In this document: positions 7,894-15,865 of the stretch, one piece after another
Numbering within the stretch: position 1 is the stretch's first letter
How the letters are laid out: the number at the start of each line of letters is the position of its first letter
From: a bacterium
Lineage (GTDB): Bacteria; Hinthialibacterota; Hinthialibacteria; Hinthialibacterales; Hinthialibacteraceae
Assembly: GCA_016125385.1 (NCBI GenBank)
Contig: WGLV01000025.1
Span: 56,811 to 120,810 of the forward strand
DNA: 64,000 nucleotides
Direction: 5' to 3'
Position numbers and translations under genes: made by a program
The notes under the pieces: model-generated
Databases searched by the model: none
The model's input: the letters and a program-made list of their open reading frames with translations, nothing else
What the model was told of the DNA's origin: nothing

Positions 7894-8460
7894 ATGACTC
7901 ATCAATCAGGTAGTGGGTGGGCGCCGTGGTTGCGCGCGGCGTTCGTCGTCGCGGTATGCGCGATGGCGCTCGATTCATACGCCGCGGCGTACATCAAGTT
8001 CGACGGCATCGATGGTGAAAGCAAAGACGCCGCACACCAGGGCTGGAGCGAAATCGCCAGCTTCAGCCATTCAATCCGGAGGCCCGTGACGGCTTCGACG
8101 GGAGGAACCACGCGGGCGAGAGCGGTGGTAGAAGACATCGTGTTGGTGAAAGAACTCGACAAGTCCAGCCCCAAGCTGGCGGAAGCGCTATTGACCGGCA
8201 AGGTGATTCCCCTGGTTACGATTCAGGTCGCCCGGGGAACCGGAGACACGGGCCAGATGACCTACTATGCCTACGAACTGAAAAACGTATTGGTCACCAG
8301 CTATCAGGTCCAGGTCGACGCCAACGGCGGCCAGCGGCCCGTTGAAAGTATCTCTCTGAACTTTGAAGAGATTAAAGTCACCTATACCGAAGTCGACCCG
8401 ACCGGCCAGCCCAAGGGCAACGTCGAGTATAACTGGAAAGTGGAAGAGGGAACTTCCTGA
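7894..8460 (+). CDS. Secreted Hcp-family (type VI tube-like) protein
   Basis: A 188-residue protein with an AGGAGGG ribosome-binding site. An N-terminal export signal (residues 1 to about 33, hydrophobic core AAFVVAVCAMAL, ending SYAA) is followed by an Hcp1-like domain. Domain markers are YIKFDGIDGESKDAAHQGW at the start, LDKSSPKLAEALLTGK in the middle, and VESISLNFEEIKVTYTEVD near the end. Classical Hcp proteins form the type VI secretion tube and lack signal peptides. No type VI sheath, VgrG or ClpV gene is nearby. This protein is therefore probably exported by Sec and used outside the cytoplasm in an unknown role. It sits 23 nt before a longer paralogue. Confidence 0.85.
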   Translation: MTHQSGSGWAPWLRAAFVVAVCAMALDSYAAAYIKFDGIDGESKDAAHQGWSEIASFSHSIRRPVTASTGGTTRARAVVEDIVLVKELDKSSPKLAEALLTGKVIPLVTIQVARGTGDTGQMTYYAYELKNVLVTSYQVQVDANGGQRPVESISLNFEEIKVTYTEVDPTGQPKGNVEYNWKVEEGTS

Positions 8461-8483
8461 CCGGAAGGGAAGGAGACTCCCCC

Positions 8484-9695
8484 ATGAATAAGCGTACTTT
8501 TTTTCCGGTATTCTTCGCCGCCCTGACCGTGGCGCTGATCGCCTCGCCTCTGGCTCGCGCCGCCGCGTATATCAAGTTCGACGGCGTCGAGGGTGAAAGC
8601 GTCGACGTAGCGCACAAGGGCTGGAGCGAAATCGACTCCGCCGGCCAAACGCTGGCCCGTTTGCGTGAACTCGCTGATGGCTCCCTCTCGGGAGTGGTTA
8701 CGTCCAGTAATCTGACCGTCTCCAAACGGCTCGACAAGGCCTCGCCCAAACTGGCCGAAGCCTGCCTGCGTGGATCGGTTTCGCCACGAGTCACCATCGA
8801 TTTTCAGGCGCGCCTGGCGAATCCATATCTGATGGAACGCCTCACCCTGGCGAATGTTTCGATCACCGGCGTGACCAGCAACGCCGGGGCCGATGGCGTA
8901 TTCGAGACGATCTCGCTCTCGTTTGAGAAAGTTCATTGGAGTTATACGCCGCTGGAGGCGGATGGTTCGACGCAGCCCCCCGTGAATTTTGGCTGGGACC
9001 TCATCGCGAACGCGCCTTTCGATCCCGATGCGGGGCAGGCCGGTCCCACTCCAACGCCCACTCTGCCCGGCATGCCGCCGACGCCGACCCCGGGAGACGT
9101 GAAGCCGACTCCGATTCCGGGCGGGCCGACGCCCACGCCGCCCGTCGTTCAACCGACTCCAACGCCTCCGGGCGTTGAACCGACCCCACCGGCCGGAGGC
9201 CCCGCGCTGGCTGTTGAAGGCGATCTGTTCGAGTTGGCCGACGGCGGCTTTCATCAGCGCGCCGTGTTGATCCGTTCGGTCGAGCTCGATTCATCGACGG
9301 TTGAGTTTCAGACTCTTTTGGGCGACCAGTTCTACGCGATGATTTCGCTGCCCGGCGGCGGCGCGCTCACTAACGTGCTCAAAGGCGACCTGCGGCCTCG
9401 CGTTGAAGACGACCCTGGCGCTGACGAGATGCTCATCGCCCGGCTTGATGATGAAGGCGAGCTTGTTCCCTTCGCGCGGCTGCTGACGCCCAAAATCTCT
9501 CTGGGCGGCGAAACGCTGGGCGAAACCTCGGCGCGCCTGCTCACCATGTCGTTTAATGGAAAAGACCGGCTCGACCTGATCGTCGCGCTGCGCGGCGTCT
9601 CGCCGCAATCGCTCGAAACGCATTACGCCGCCGTCTACGTCCAGATCACCGGCGCGTTCGACGCGGCCTCCGTAAGCGCTTTCAGGCTGTATTAA
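8484..9695 (+). CDS. Secreted Hcp-family protein with Pro/Thr linker and extra C-terminal domain
   Basis: A 403-residue paralogue of the preceding gene. Signal peptide is residues 1 to about 26 (ending LARAAA). The Hcp-like domain (about 27-175) has YIKFDGVEGESVDVAHKGW, LDKASPKLAEACLRG and a closing NFGWD. A linker of PTP repeats covers about 185-235. A C-terminal beta-rich domain of about 165 residues starts LAVEGDLFELADGGF and ends VSAFRLY; I do not recognise it. The order signal, Hcp, flexible linker, extra domain suggests a surface or periplasmic display protein. GGAAGGAG precedes the start. The gene ends at a strong hairpin at 9719. Confidence 0.82.
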   Translation: MNKRTFFPVFFAALTVALIASPLARAAAYIKFDGVEGESVDVAHKGWSEIDSAGQTLARLRELADGSLSGVVTSSNLTVSKRLDKASPKLAEACLRGSVSPRVTIDFQARLANPYLMERLTLANVSITGVTSNAGADGVFETISLSFEKVHWSYTPLEADGSTQPPVNFGWDLIANAPFDPDAGQAGPTPTPTLPGMPPTPTPGDVKPTPIPGGPTPTPPVVQPTPTPPGVEPTPPAGGPALAVEGDLFELADGGFHQRAVLIRSVELDSSTVEFQTLLGDQFYAMISLPGGGALTNVLKGDLRPRVEDDPGADEMLIARLDDEGELVPFARLLTPKISLGGETLGETSARLLTMSFNGKDRLDLIVALRGVSPQSLETHYAAVYVQITGAFDAASVSAFRLY

Positions 9696-9718
9696 CGCCA
9701 GACCACTACGGAAGATGC

Positions 9719-9774
9719 CATCGCCCCGCGCGGCGGGAATACCTCCCTCCGCCGGGGCGATGTTGTTTCTTCCT
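9719..9774 (+). terminator. Terminator after the Hcp-like pair
   Basis: CATCGCCCC (9719-9727) pairs with GGGGCGATG (9754-9762), with further GGCGG/CCGCC pairing inside. TTGTTTCTTCCTCT follows. The hairpin also argues against starting the next gene at the in-frame ATG at 9715. Confidence 0.6.
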
Positions 9775-9852
9775 CTCCCGTCTGTACATCCCCCCGCCCT
9801 CGGCGTAGCATCGAAGATCGTTCACTCCATATTTCATATCGGGGGAGACATC

Positions 9853-11157
9853 ATGACCGGGATCAATCGCAGAACCTTTTCCAAAGGCGCCGTCCAGCTC
9901 GCGGCGGCGGCCGCCGCGCCCTCGCTCACCGCGCTGGGGGCCAACGATAAACTCCGGCTAGGCTTTATCGGCCTCGGCGGACGCGGACAGTATCACCTGG
10001 GCCAGTTTCTCAATGAATTTAAAAATGAAGTCGAGGTCGTCGCCATCTGCGACGTGGACGAAAACAACCTCAATCGCTGCCGCGAGCGCATCGGCAAGCC
10101 GGTGCAATCGACGCAGGACTTTCAGAAGGTGATCGGCAATAAAGACGTCGACGCGGTGGTGATCGCCACGCCCGACCACTGGCACGCCATCCCCGCCATT
10201 CTCGCCATGCAGGCGGGCAAAGACGTTTATTGCGAAAAGCCGATGGGCCATAGCGTTGAAGAACAACAGCGCATGATCGCGGCGGTAAAAAAATACAAGC
10301 GAGTCATGCAGATCGGCCTGCAGCAGCGCAGCTCCCGCCAGTTTCAACAGGCGGTCGAGTGGGTGCGCTCGGGCGAGATCGGCAAGGTGACCGCCGCCGA
10401 GTGCATCAATATGTGGGGCGTCGACGCCTATCTCAACAAACCGCCCTTTCTGCCTGAAATCCGCGCCGATGAAAAAACGCCTGAAGGCGTCGATTACAAC
10501 GAGTTTCTCGGTCCCGCTCCAAAACTGCCTTACAACCGCAGCCGCTATCAGAACAGCTTTTATTACCACAACGACTACGCCGGCGGCATGATGAGCGGCT
10601 GGGGAGTCCATCTCTTCGATATCGTCGTCTGGGCGCTGGGTCATGAGATGAAGTCAGTGACCACCATCGGCGGAAAGTATTACTTCGACGACATGCGCGA
10701 CACCCCCGACACCGCCGCCTGCCTGTTTGACTGCTCCGGCTACACCTTTCAGTACACCGTGCGTCACGCCAACGGGTTTCCCTACGAACTTGAACTCGAC
10801 GGCATCGATCATGGTATCTATTTCTTCGGTTCCAAGGCGACCGTATTGGTCAACCGCTCCTACGCCAAACTCTATCCGGAAAACGACCGCAAAAATCCCG
10901 TCCTGGTTCCCGCCGAGGGCGGCGACATCGAGCATAAACGCAACTTCCTCGATTGCGTCCGTTCGCGCGAACAGCCGGTGGCCGATGTATACGTGGGCCA
11001 TTACGCCAATTTGCCCGGTTTGCTCGCCATCATCTCCGGCCGTGTGGGGCGCCAGATCGTCTGGGACAGCGAGAAAGAGGTTATCGTCAACGACGCGGAA
11101 GCCAGCCGTTTTCTGAAAAAGGAATACCGCGAGCCGTTCGTCTTGCCCGAAGTGTAA
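9853..11157 (+). CDS. Tat-exported Gfo/Idh/MocA-family oxidoreductase
   Basis: A 434-residue protein. ATG 9853 follows GGGGGAG and opens a twin-arginine signal (NRRTFSKGA, then an Ala-rich core). The NAD(P)-binding domain has LGFIGLGGRGQYHLGQF and the EKP motif in DVYCEKPMGHSVEEQ. The C-terminal half is the Gfo/Idh/MocA alpha/beta domain, with GWGVHLFDIVVWALG and the family C-terminal region. Members oxidise or epimerise sugars and inositols using bound nicotinamide cofactor. The Tat signal fits export of a pre-folded, cofactor-loaded enzyme. No sugar-specific neighbour fixes the substrate, although a secreted heparinase-like gene follows at 11535. Confidence 0.9.
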   Translation: MTGINRRTFSKGAVQLAAAAAAPSLTALGANDKLRLGFIGLGGRGQYHLGQFLNEFKNEVEVVAICDVDENNLNRCRERIGKPVQSTQDFQKVIGNKDVDAVVIATPDHWHAIPAILAMQAGKDVYCEKPMGHSVEEQQRMIAAVKKYKRVMQIGLQQRSSRQFQQAVEWVRSGEIGKVTAAECINMWGVDAYLNKPPFLPEIRADEKTPEGVDYNEFLGPAPKLPYNRSRYQNSFYYHNDYAGGMMSGWGVHLFDIVVWALGHEMKSVTTIGGKYYFDDMRDTPDTAACLFDCSGYTFQYTVRHANGFPYELELDGIDHGIYFFGSKATVLVNRSYAKLYPENDRKNPVLVPAEGGDIEHKRNFLDCVRSREQPVADVYVGHYANLPGLLAIISGRVGRQIVWDSEKEVIVNDAEASRFLKKEYREPFVLPEV

Positions 11158-11204
11158 GCGGGGAGAGCGCGGCGACGTCTCGTGTTTGGACCGTACATTT
11201 TTTA

Positions 11205-11220
11205 CGGCTTCGTTGGGCCG
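11205..11220 (-). repeat. GGCCCAACGARGCC-type short palindrome, copy 1
   Basis: On the minus strand this reads CGGCCCAACGAAGCCG, a four-pair stem with an eight-base loop. The same core is found at 56786 and 59436, and a variant at 23847. It lies just after the oxidoreductase stop. Confidence 0.5.
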
Positions 11221-11317
11221 GGCGCCCGATTGATGAAGAAACGCGATGGGTTTTTTGAAGAATGAGAAACCCATGAGTTATTATAATTGGTATGCAAAAG
11301 AGACTTGACTGGCTGTA

Positions 11318-11348
11318 GGGGCGCGTTGCACGCGCCCTTTTGCTTTTT
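11318..11348 (+). terminator. Hairpin with T-tract, likely terminator
   Basis: GGGCGCGT (11319-11326) and ACGCGCCC (11330-11337) form eight pairs around a TGC loop. TTTTGC and a run of seven T follow. It could end transcripts from the oxidoreductase gene. Its GTAGGGGC opening also resembles the dispersed palindrome at 56672. Confidence 0.5.
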
Positions 11349-11396
11349 TTCACGTTTTCACAATTCAAATATGCTTAATAGAATGGAGGATCGCTC

Positions 11397-11418
11397 GGGC
11401 GGGTTTGAAACCCGCCCC
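11397..11418 (+). repeat. GGGTTTGAAACCCGCCCC palindrome, copy 1
   Basis: GGGCGGG (11397-11403) and CCCGCCC (11411-11417) flank TTTGAAA. An 18-base core, GGGTTTGAAACCCGCCCC, is identical in the copy at 56672-56696. Confidence 0.6.
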
Positions 11419-11534
11419 GACAGCAATATCGAAATTCGTTTTCATTTTCACCCGGTCATTTTGCCGATCGCATACCCGCGCGATACGATATAAGCGATGT
11501 CTGACGATAATGGGGACAGGGCGGGCGTTTAAAG

Positions 11535-14500
11535 ATGAAATCATGCCGCGAGGCGTTTTTCATATTGCTCTTGGCGGGTTGCTCACTCGGCTATGCGCTC
11601 GGCGCGGCGGCGGAGGTTTTTGACGCGAAACCGTCCATCGCTGAAATCGAACGCTACGCCCTGCGCGTTCCGCCGGGCGGCCCTGAAACGCCGCCTCCGG
11701 GCTGGCCTCTCACACGTCCCGCGCAAACCGGGCCCGCGTTCACCCACGCGATTCGCGGCGGGCGCGATGCGATGTTGCATACCGGCTCGAACCGTGTTTC
11801 GATCACGCTGATCAAGCAGGACCTCAACTGGGAGGCGGGCGCCGAGCCGCTTTTCTTTCAACTGATCGATTCTCGCGGCGATATCGTATTTCATGACTCG
11901 CTGCCCGATGACGGCGACGATTCGGCTTCGTATCGCGCCGGGCCTATCGTCGAACGCACCTTCGAGATTCCACTCGCGCGCCCCGGAGACTATCGCCTGT
12001 CGATCAACTCGGGCCGCGATCAATTATATGAAGTTCGCGGCGGCGCGCCGCGTCTCGCCTGGCCCTTGCCGCTGGAGCTGTACGCGCCCGGCCGGCCGCT
12101 CGACCTGTTCTTTTACGCTCCACGCGGCGCGTTCGAGATTCAGGCGTATACCTGGCATGACGCCGGTCTCGGGAAAACGCTGCGCCTGTTTGACGCCGAT
12201 GGCGTTGAGCGCGCGTCCGCCCGGCTCGATCGTACCGGAACGAGCGTCTCTCTGCTGGCGATTCCCCGCGCGGACGAGGCGGGGAGCGTCTGGCGGCTGA
12301 ACATTCCCTATCAGGACCTCATCATTCAATCGAACGACGTGGATTATTGCTCGACGGACGAAAGCCTGTTGTATGACTTCGCCTCCAGCGATGATTTGCT
12401 TCTGCCCGCTCAACTGACCATGACCGGCGCGCCGGGTATGCGCGTTCCGTTCCGTTTCAGGATTGAGAACCGTCAGTTTCAGCCGCGCCGTTTTTCGATT
12501 CGCGCCGTGCGGGACGGCGGCGCCGCGATGACGATTTCGCCCGCCTCCAGCGAAATCGCCGTAGACGCGGGAGAGACGGCGTATTTGCCTGTTTCGGTGA
12601 ATACTCAAGCTGGCGCGGCGCCGGGTGAGCGCGGCGAATTCAGCGTAACGCTGTTCGACGAATTCGGCGGCGAGATCGCCCGCGCCACCGGAACGCTTAA
12701 ACTGAGTGAGTACAACTACGACCGCCCCGAGCCGGAACTTGTGCTGTTTGATGACGCCCGTCTTGAGACGATTCGCGAGCGGGGCCGCAACGGCGCCGCC
12801 GCCATGCGCTCGATATATAACGCCGCGCTGTCTTACGCCGATCGCATCGTGAGCGACGCCTTCGCCGTGCCCGATCGTGAAGCGGGCTGGACGGGCATGT
12901 ACATCGCCGATGGCCTTGGCGACGGCGATGACGACCCCAACGACGGCACGGGCGCGCCGTTGATCTTCAACCCATATCGTCCGGGTTATTACATCGATTC
13001 CACAAGCGGTGAACGATATTTCGGCGACCGCTACGAACGGGGCTGGCTGGGTTATTTTCATTCCGAATTAAGCAACCGGCTGCGCGTTCTGGGATACGCC
13101 TACGCGTTGGAGCCGAAGCCTGAATACGCCCGCGCCGCGCGTGACATGCTCGTCGCGTACGCCGAGCGATATTCAGCCTGGCCGCTTGACGATTACCTCG
13201 GGCGCCAATCCATCCAGGCCGCGCGCCTGACCACCGAGACGCTGGGCGAAGCCATCTGGATGCACCGCGCCGCGCCCGCCTATGCCCTGACTCGCGGAGA
13301 CCCGGCGTATTCCGATGACGATCGACTGTTGATCGAGGAGAACCTGTTTCGCCCCGCGGCTGAGATCATTCAGCGAAACCCGATGGGCGCCTATAACTGG
13401 CAGTCGTGGCATGACGCGGCGGTTGGCCTGATCGGCTACGTTCTCAACGACGACGCCCTGGTCGAATGGGCCTTGCGCGGCCCCAATGGGCTGAACTACC
13501 TCAAGGCGAACGGCATCCGTGACGACGGCCTCTGGTTCGAGGGTTCGGTTGGGTACCACTTTTTCGCACTGTTGCCGCTCCATCTGCTGATGGAAGCCGC
13601 CGAGGCGCACGGCGAACATGAATACGACGAGCGGATTCGGCTTGCCCATTCATCCATCCTCGACCTGGCGTATCCCAACGGGCGCTTTCCCGATCTGAAT
13701 GATTCCACCAGTCAGACGCTCATTTCGCGCGACGTATTGTATGAATCCGCCAACGCCCATTACGACGATCCGGCGTTCGACCGCGCCCTGACGCTGATTT
13801 ACGAGACGCTGGGCTACCCCCGCTCCGACCTTGAAACGCTCTTCTTTGGCGAAGACTACCAGTCGGCTCCATTCGAGTTGCATCCCGTTCTGAAACCGAA
13901 AATGGGGCTTGCTATTCTCGACGCCGGTTCGACGCTCCACGCCCTCGACCTGTTGATGGATTACGGCCCGCACGGGATGGCTCACGGTCACCTCGACAAA
14001 CTGCACGTTTCCTTTTTCAGTTTCGGCGACGCGTGGCTGCCGGATATCGGCTCCGTCGTCAGCAGCCAGCCCACCTGGCAGGGCTGGTTCAGACAGACGC
14101 TGGGGCATAACACCGTGGTGGTGGGTGAGACCAAACAGGGGGAGGATACCGAAGAAGAACGCGAAATCGGTTTTTTCTCCGGCGAGCCCGGTCTGTTGCA
14201 GGCGATGCAGGCTTCGTTCGGCTCGCCGGTATATCCCGCCGGCGCGTCGGTTCGCCGCACCGTGTTGCTGGCGGGGGGTGAATACGCCGTCATTCTCGAC
14301 GACGTCACTGGCGCTCCAGCGCCGATCGATTTCGTCTTTCACTCCATCGGCGCGTTCGCGTTCCAGCAACCTTTCACGCCCTGGCCGGGCGCGGCGGCGT
14401 GGAGCGATCGCGAATCCTATCAATGGCTGCGCCCGCCGCGCGTGTGGAACGCGGAGGGGGCGAGCGTCGCGGACGGCGTCCTCTCGCATGAAAGCGCGGA

Positions 14501-15629
14501 GCCGTTCTTCATTGACGCCAGTGAGCGTTTCGGTTTCAGCGACGATTGCGAACGCCTCGAACCATGGAGCGGAAACGTCGGCCTCGCCACCGACGCCTTT
14601 CAGGGAGAGCGATCGCTTGGTTGGGTGGTTGTTCCCACGGATTATCAATCGATCGGGAAGGAATTTTTTCTGCTGACTTCAAACGCCCCCGAACGATTGG
14701 CGTTTCGCTACAAGGTTGAATCGGCCTCGTTCGAACGGTTTTCGGTTTCAATCAATGACGCCCACGCGAAGCGGCGTTCGATTTTCACCATCGCCCAGGG
14801 CGCCGATGCCACGCCCGGCGAGTGGCGCGCCGCCGATCTCGACCTCGCCCGCCCCAATGGCTCCGCTGACGATCCACTGGCGATCAATCGGCTTGATTTC
14901 GTCCTGACCGGCGCCGATGGATTCAGCGGTTCGTTCAAGATCATGATCGATGACATCCGCGCGTATCGTGGCGGGGCATACGCTCCCGGCGAGGTTCGGG
15001 GGGTGCGCTTTGCGTTTCCCGGCCGCGAGCCCACGCGCACGATTCTCGCCTCGGGGCCGTCGCAAGCGCTGCCGCGGTCTCATCCCGTGCTGATCTCGCG
15101 GCGCGAAGGGGTCGCGTCGACCCGCCATGTCACCCTCGTGGAGCCGTATTTGATCGAGCCTCGGATGACAAGCGCCGAATGGATCGGTGACGGTGTGCTA
15201 CAAATCGATTCATTGATGCATGACCGGCTGACCATCGATCCAGACCGCAATCAATACACGTTCGTCCGGCGGATCTCCAGTGGCCGGCTTCGTGGCTTCG
15301 TTTCTCTCGGATCGCCAGAGTGGAAGGAGGACGATCTCTGGTTTCGCTTCGGCGCTCCCGCGAAGTTTACCGCGTATCAAGGGAGTCTCGATTGGCGGCT
15401 GCGTTATCTCTGTGACGCGCCCGGGGGTGAAATCACCCTGGCGATCCCCGAATTCGCCCATTTCATCGAAGCGACGCTCGACGGACAGCCGTTTTATGAC
15501 TGGCGCATGGATTTTAGGGGTGATGAAACGGCGCCTGCTTTTGTGTTCACCAACCTGCCCGCCGGCGATCATGAAATACTCGTATTTCCCGCCGCTTCGA
15601 CAAGAGTGAATGACTGGCGGCGGCGTTGA
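11535..15629 (+). CDS. Very large secreted heparinase II/III-like polysaccharide lyase
   Basis: A 1364-residue exported protein. Signal peptide is residues 1 to about 24, hydrophobic core FFILLLAGCSLGYALG. Residues about 30-390 are beta-rich domains of unknown type. An alpha/alpha-toroid region (about 400-750) has RPGYYIDSTSGERYFGDRY, NWQSWHDAAVGLIGYVL and YPNGRFPDLNDST. It is followed by the heparinase II/III beta-sandwich with GPHGMAHGHLDKLHVS and GHNTVVVGET (about 800-860). The C-terminal 450 residues include a carbohydrate-binding-like region. Such lyases split uronic-acid polysaccharides by beta-elimination; Tyr, His and Asn in the toroid would be catalytic. It is about twice the length of standard members. 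Only a weak ribosome-binding site precedes ATG 11535. Confidence 0.8.
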   Translation: MKSCREAFFILLLAGCSLGYALGAAAEVFDAKPSIAEIERYALRVPPGGPETPPPGWPLTRPAQTGPAFTHAIRGGRDAMLHTGSNRVSITLIKQDLNWEAGAEPLFFQLIDSRGDIVFHDSLPDDGDDSASYRAGPIVERTFEIPLARPGDYRLSINSGRDQLYEVRGGAPRLAWPLPLELYAPGRPLDLFFYAPRGAFEIQAYTWHDAGLGKTLRLFDADGVERASARLDRTGTSVSLLAIPRADEAGSVWRLNIPYQDLIIQSNDVDYCSTDESLLYDFASSDDLLLPAQLTMTGAPGMRVPFRFRIENRQFQPRRFSIRAVRDGGAAMTISPASSEIAVDAGETAYLPVSVNTQAGAAPGERGEFSVTLFDEFGGEIARATGTLKLSEYNYDRPEPELVLFDDARLETIRERGRNGAAAMRSIYNAALSYADRIVSDAFAVPDREAGWTGMYIADGLGDGDDDPNDGTGAPLIFNPYRPGYYIDSTSGERYFGDRYERGWLGYFHSELSNRLRVLGYAYALEPKPEYARAARDMLVAYAERYSAWPLDDYLGRQSIQAARLTTETLGEAIWMHRAAPAYALTRGDPAYSDDDRLLIEENLFRPAAEIIQRNPMGAYNWQSWHDAAVGLIGYVLNDDALVEWALRGPNGLNYLKANGIRDDGLWFEGSVGYHFFALLPLHLLMEAAEAHGEHEYDERIRLAHSSILDLAYPNGRFPDLNDSTSQTLISRDVLYESANAHYDDPAFDRALTLIYETLGYPRSDLETLFFGEDYQSAPFELHPVLKPKMGLAILDAGSTLHALDLLMDYGPHGMAHGHLDKLHVSFFSFGDAWLPDIGSVVSSQPTWQGWFRQTLGHNTVVVGETKQGEDTEEEREIGFFSGEPGLLQAMQASFGSPVYPAGASVRRTVLLAGGEYAVILDDVTGAPAPIDFVFHSIGAFAFQQPFTPWPGAAAWSDRESYQWLRPPRVWNAEGASVADGVLSHESAEPFFIDASERFGFSDDCERLEPWSGNVGLATDAFQGERSLGWVVVPTDYQSIGKEFFLLTSNAPERLAFRYKVESASFERFSVSINDAHAKRRSIFTIAQGADATPGEWRAADLDLARPNGSADDPLAINRLDFVLTGADGFSGSFKIMIDDIRAYRGGAYAPGEVRGVRFAFPGREPTRTILASGPSQALPRSHPVLISRREGVASTRHVTLVEPYLIEPRMTSAEWIGDGVLQIDSLMHDRLTIDPDRNQYTFVRRISSGRLRGFVSLGSPEWKEDDLWFRFGAPAKFTAYQGSLDWRLRYLCDAPGGEITLAIPEFAHFIEATLDGQPFYDWRMDFRGDETAPAFVFTNLPAGDHEILVFPAASTRVNDWRRR

Positions 15630-15726
15630 CCGGATCGCGGTTTCTTTCCTTCCGATTCGCCCTGCATGATGGTACGATTCGGGTTCTGGCGCGGTTGAGA
15701 TCATCATCAATCATGGTACGTCATGA

Positions 15727-15805
15727 ACCTTGGCTCGATCGGTGAAAATCACACGAAAATCGTGATTTTCACCTCGATGAATTCAAACGAACCTTTGGCT
15801 ACAAA
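15727..15805. repeat. Dispersed ~79-bp hairpin element, copy A
   Basis: GGTGAAAATCAC (15741-15752) pairs with GTGATTTTCACC (15762-15773), a perfect 12-bp stem. It is flanked by ACCTTGGC on the left and ACCTTTGGCTACAAA on the right. A second copy at 41989-42066 keeps the same flanks, spacing and stem core but has compensating changes in the stem. Confidence 0.7.
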
Positions 15806-15865
15806 AAAATATACTCCCACGCGGCGGGCGTTGATGGTTGAGGTCTCGCGCGCGGTTCAGTTCAC

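Larger units (their letters stand above)
11158..11534 (+). other. Intergenic stretch with three palindromes
   Basis: No convincing gene in these 377 nt. It contains three separate GC-rich palindromes (listed individually) between the oxidoreductase and the heparinase-like gene. The rest is AT-rich and featureless to me. Confidence 0.6.

Noticed and set aside
9045..9190. Tandem DNA repeat in the second Hcp-like gene
   Set aside because: The pattern comes from Pro-Thr-Pro codons in a protein linker, with irregular unit length.
7894..9695. Type VI secretion cluster
   Set aside because: Only the Hcp fold is present; no sheath, baseplate, VgrG or ClpV gene is nearby, and both proteins have signal peptides.
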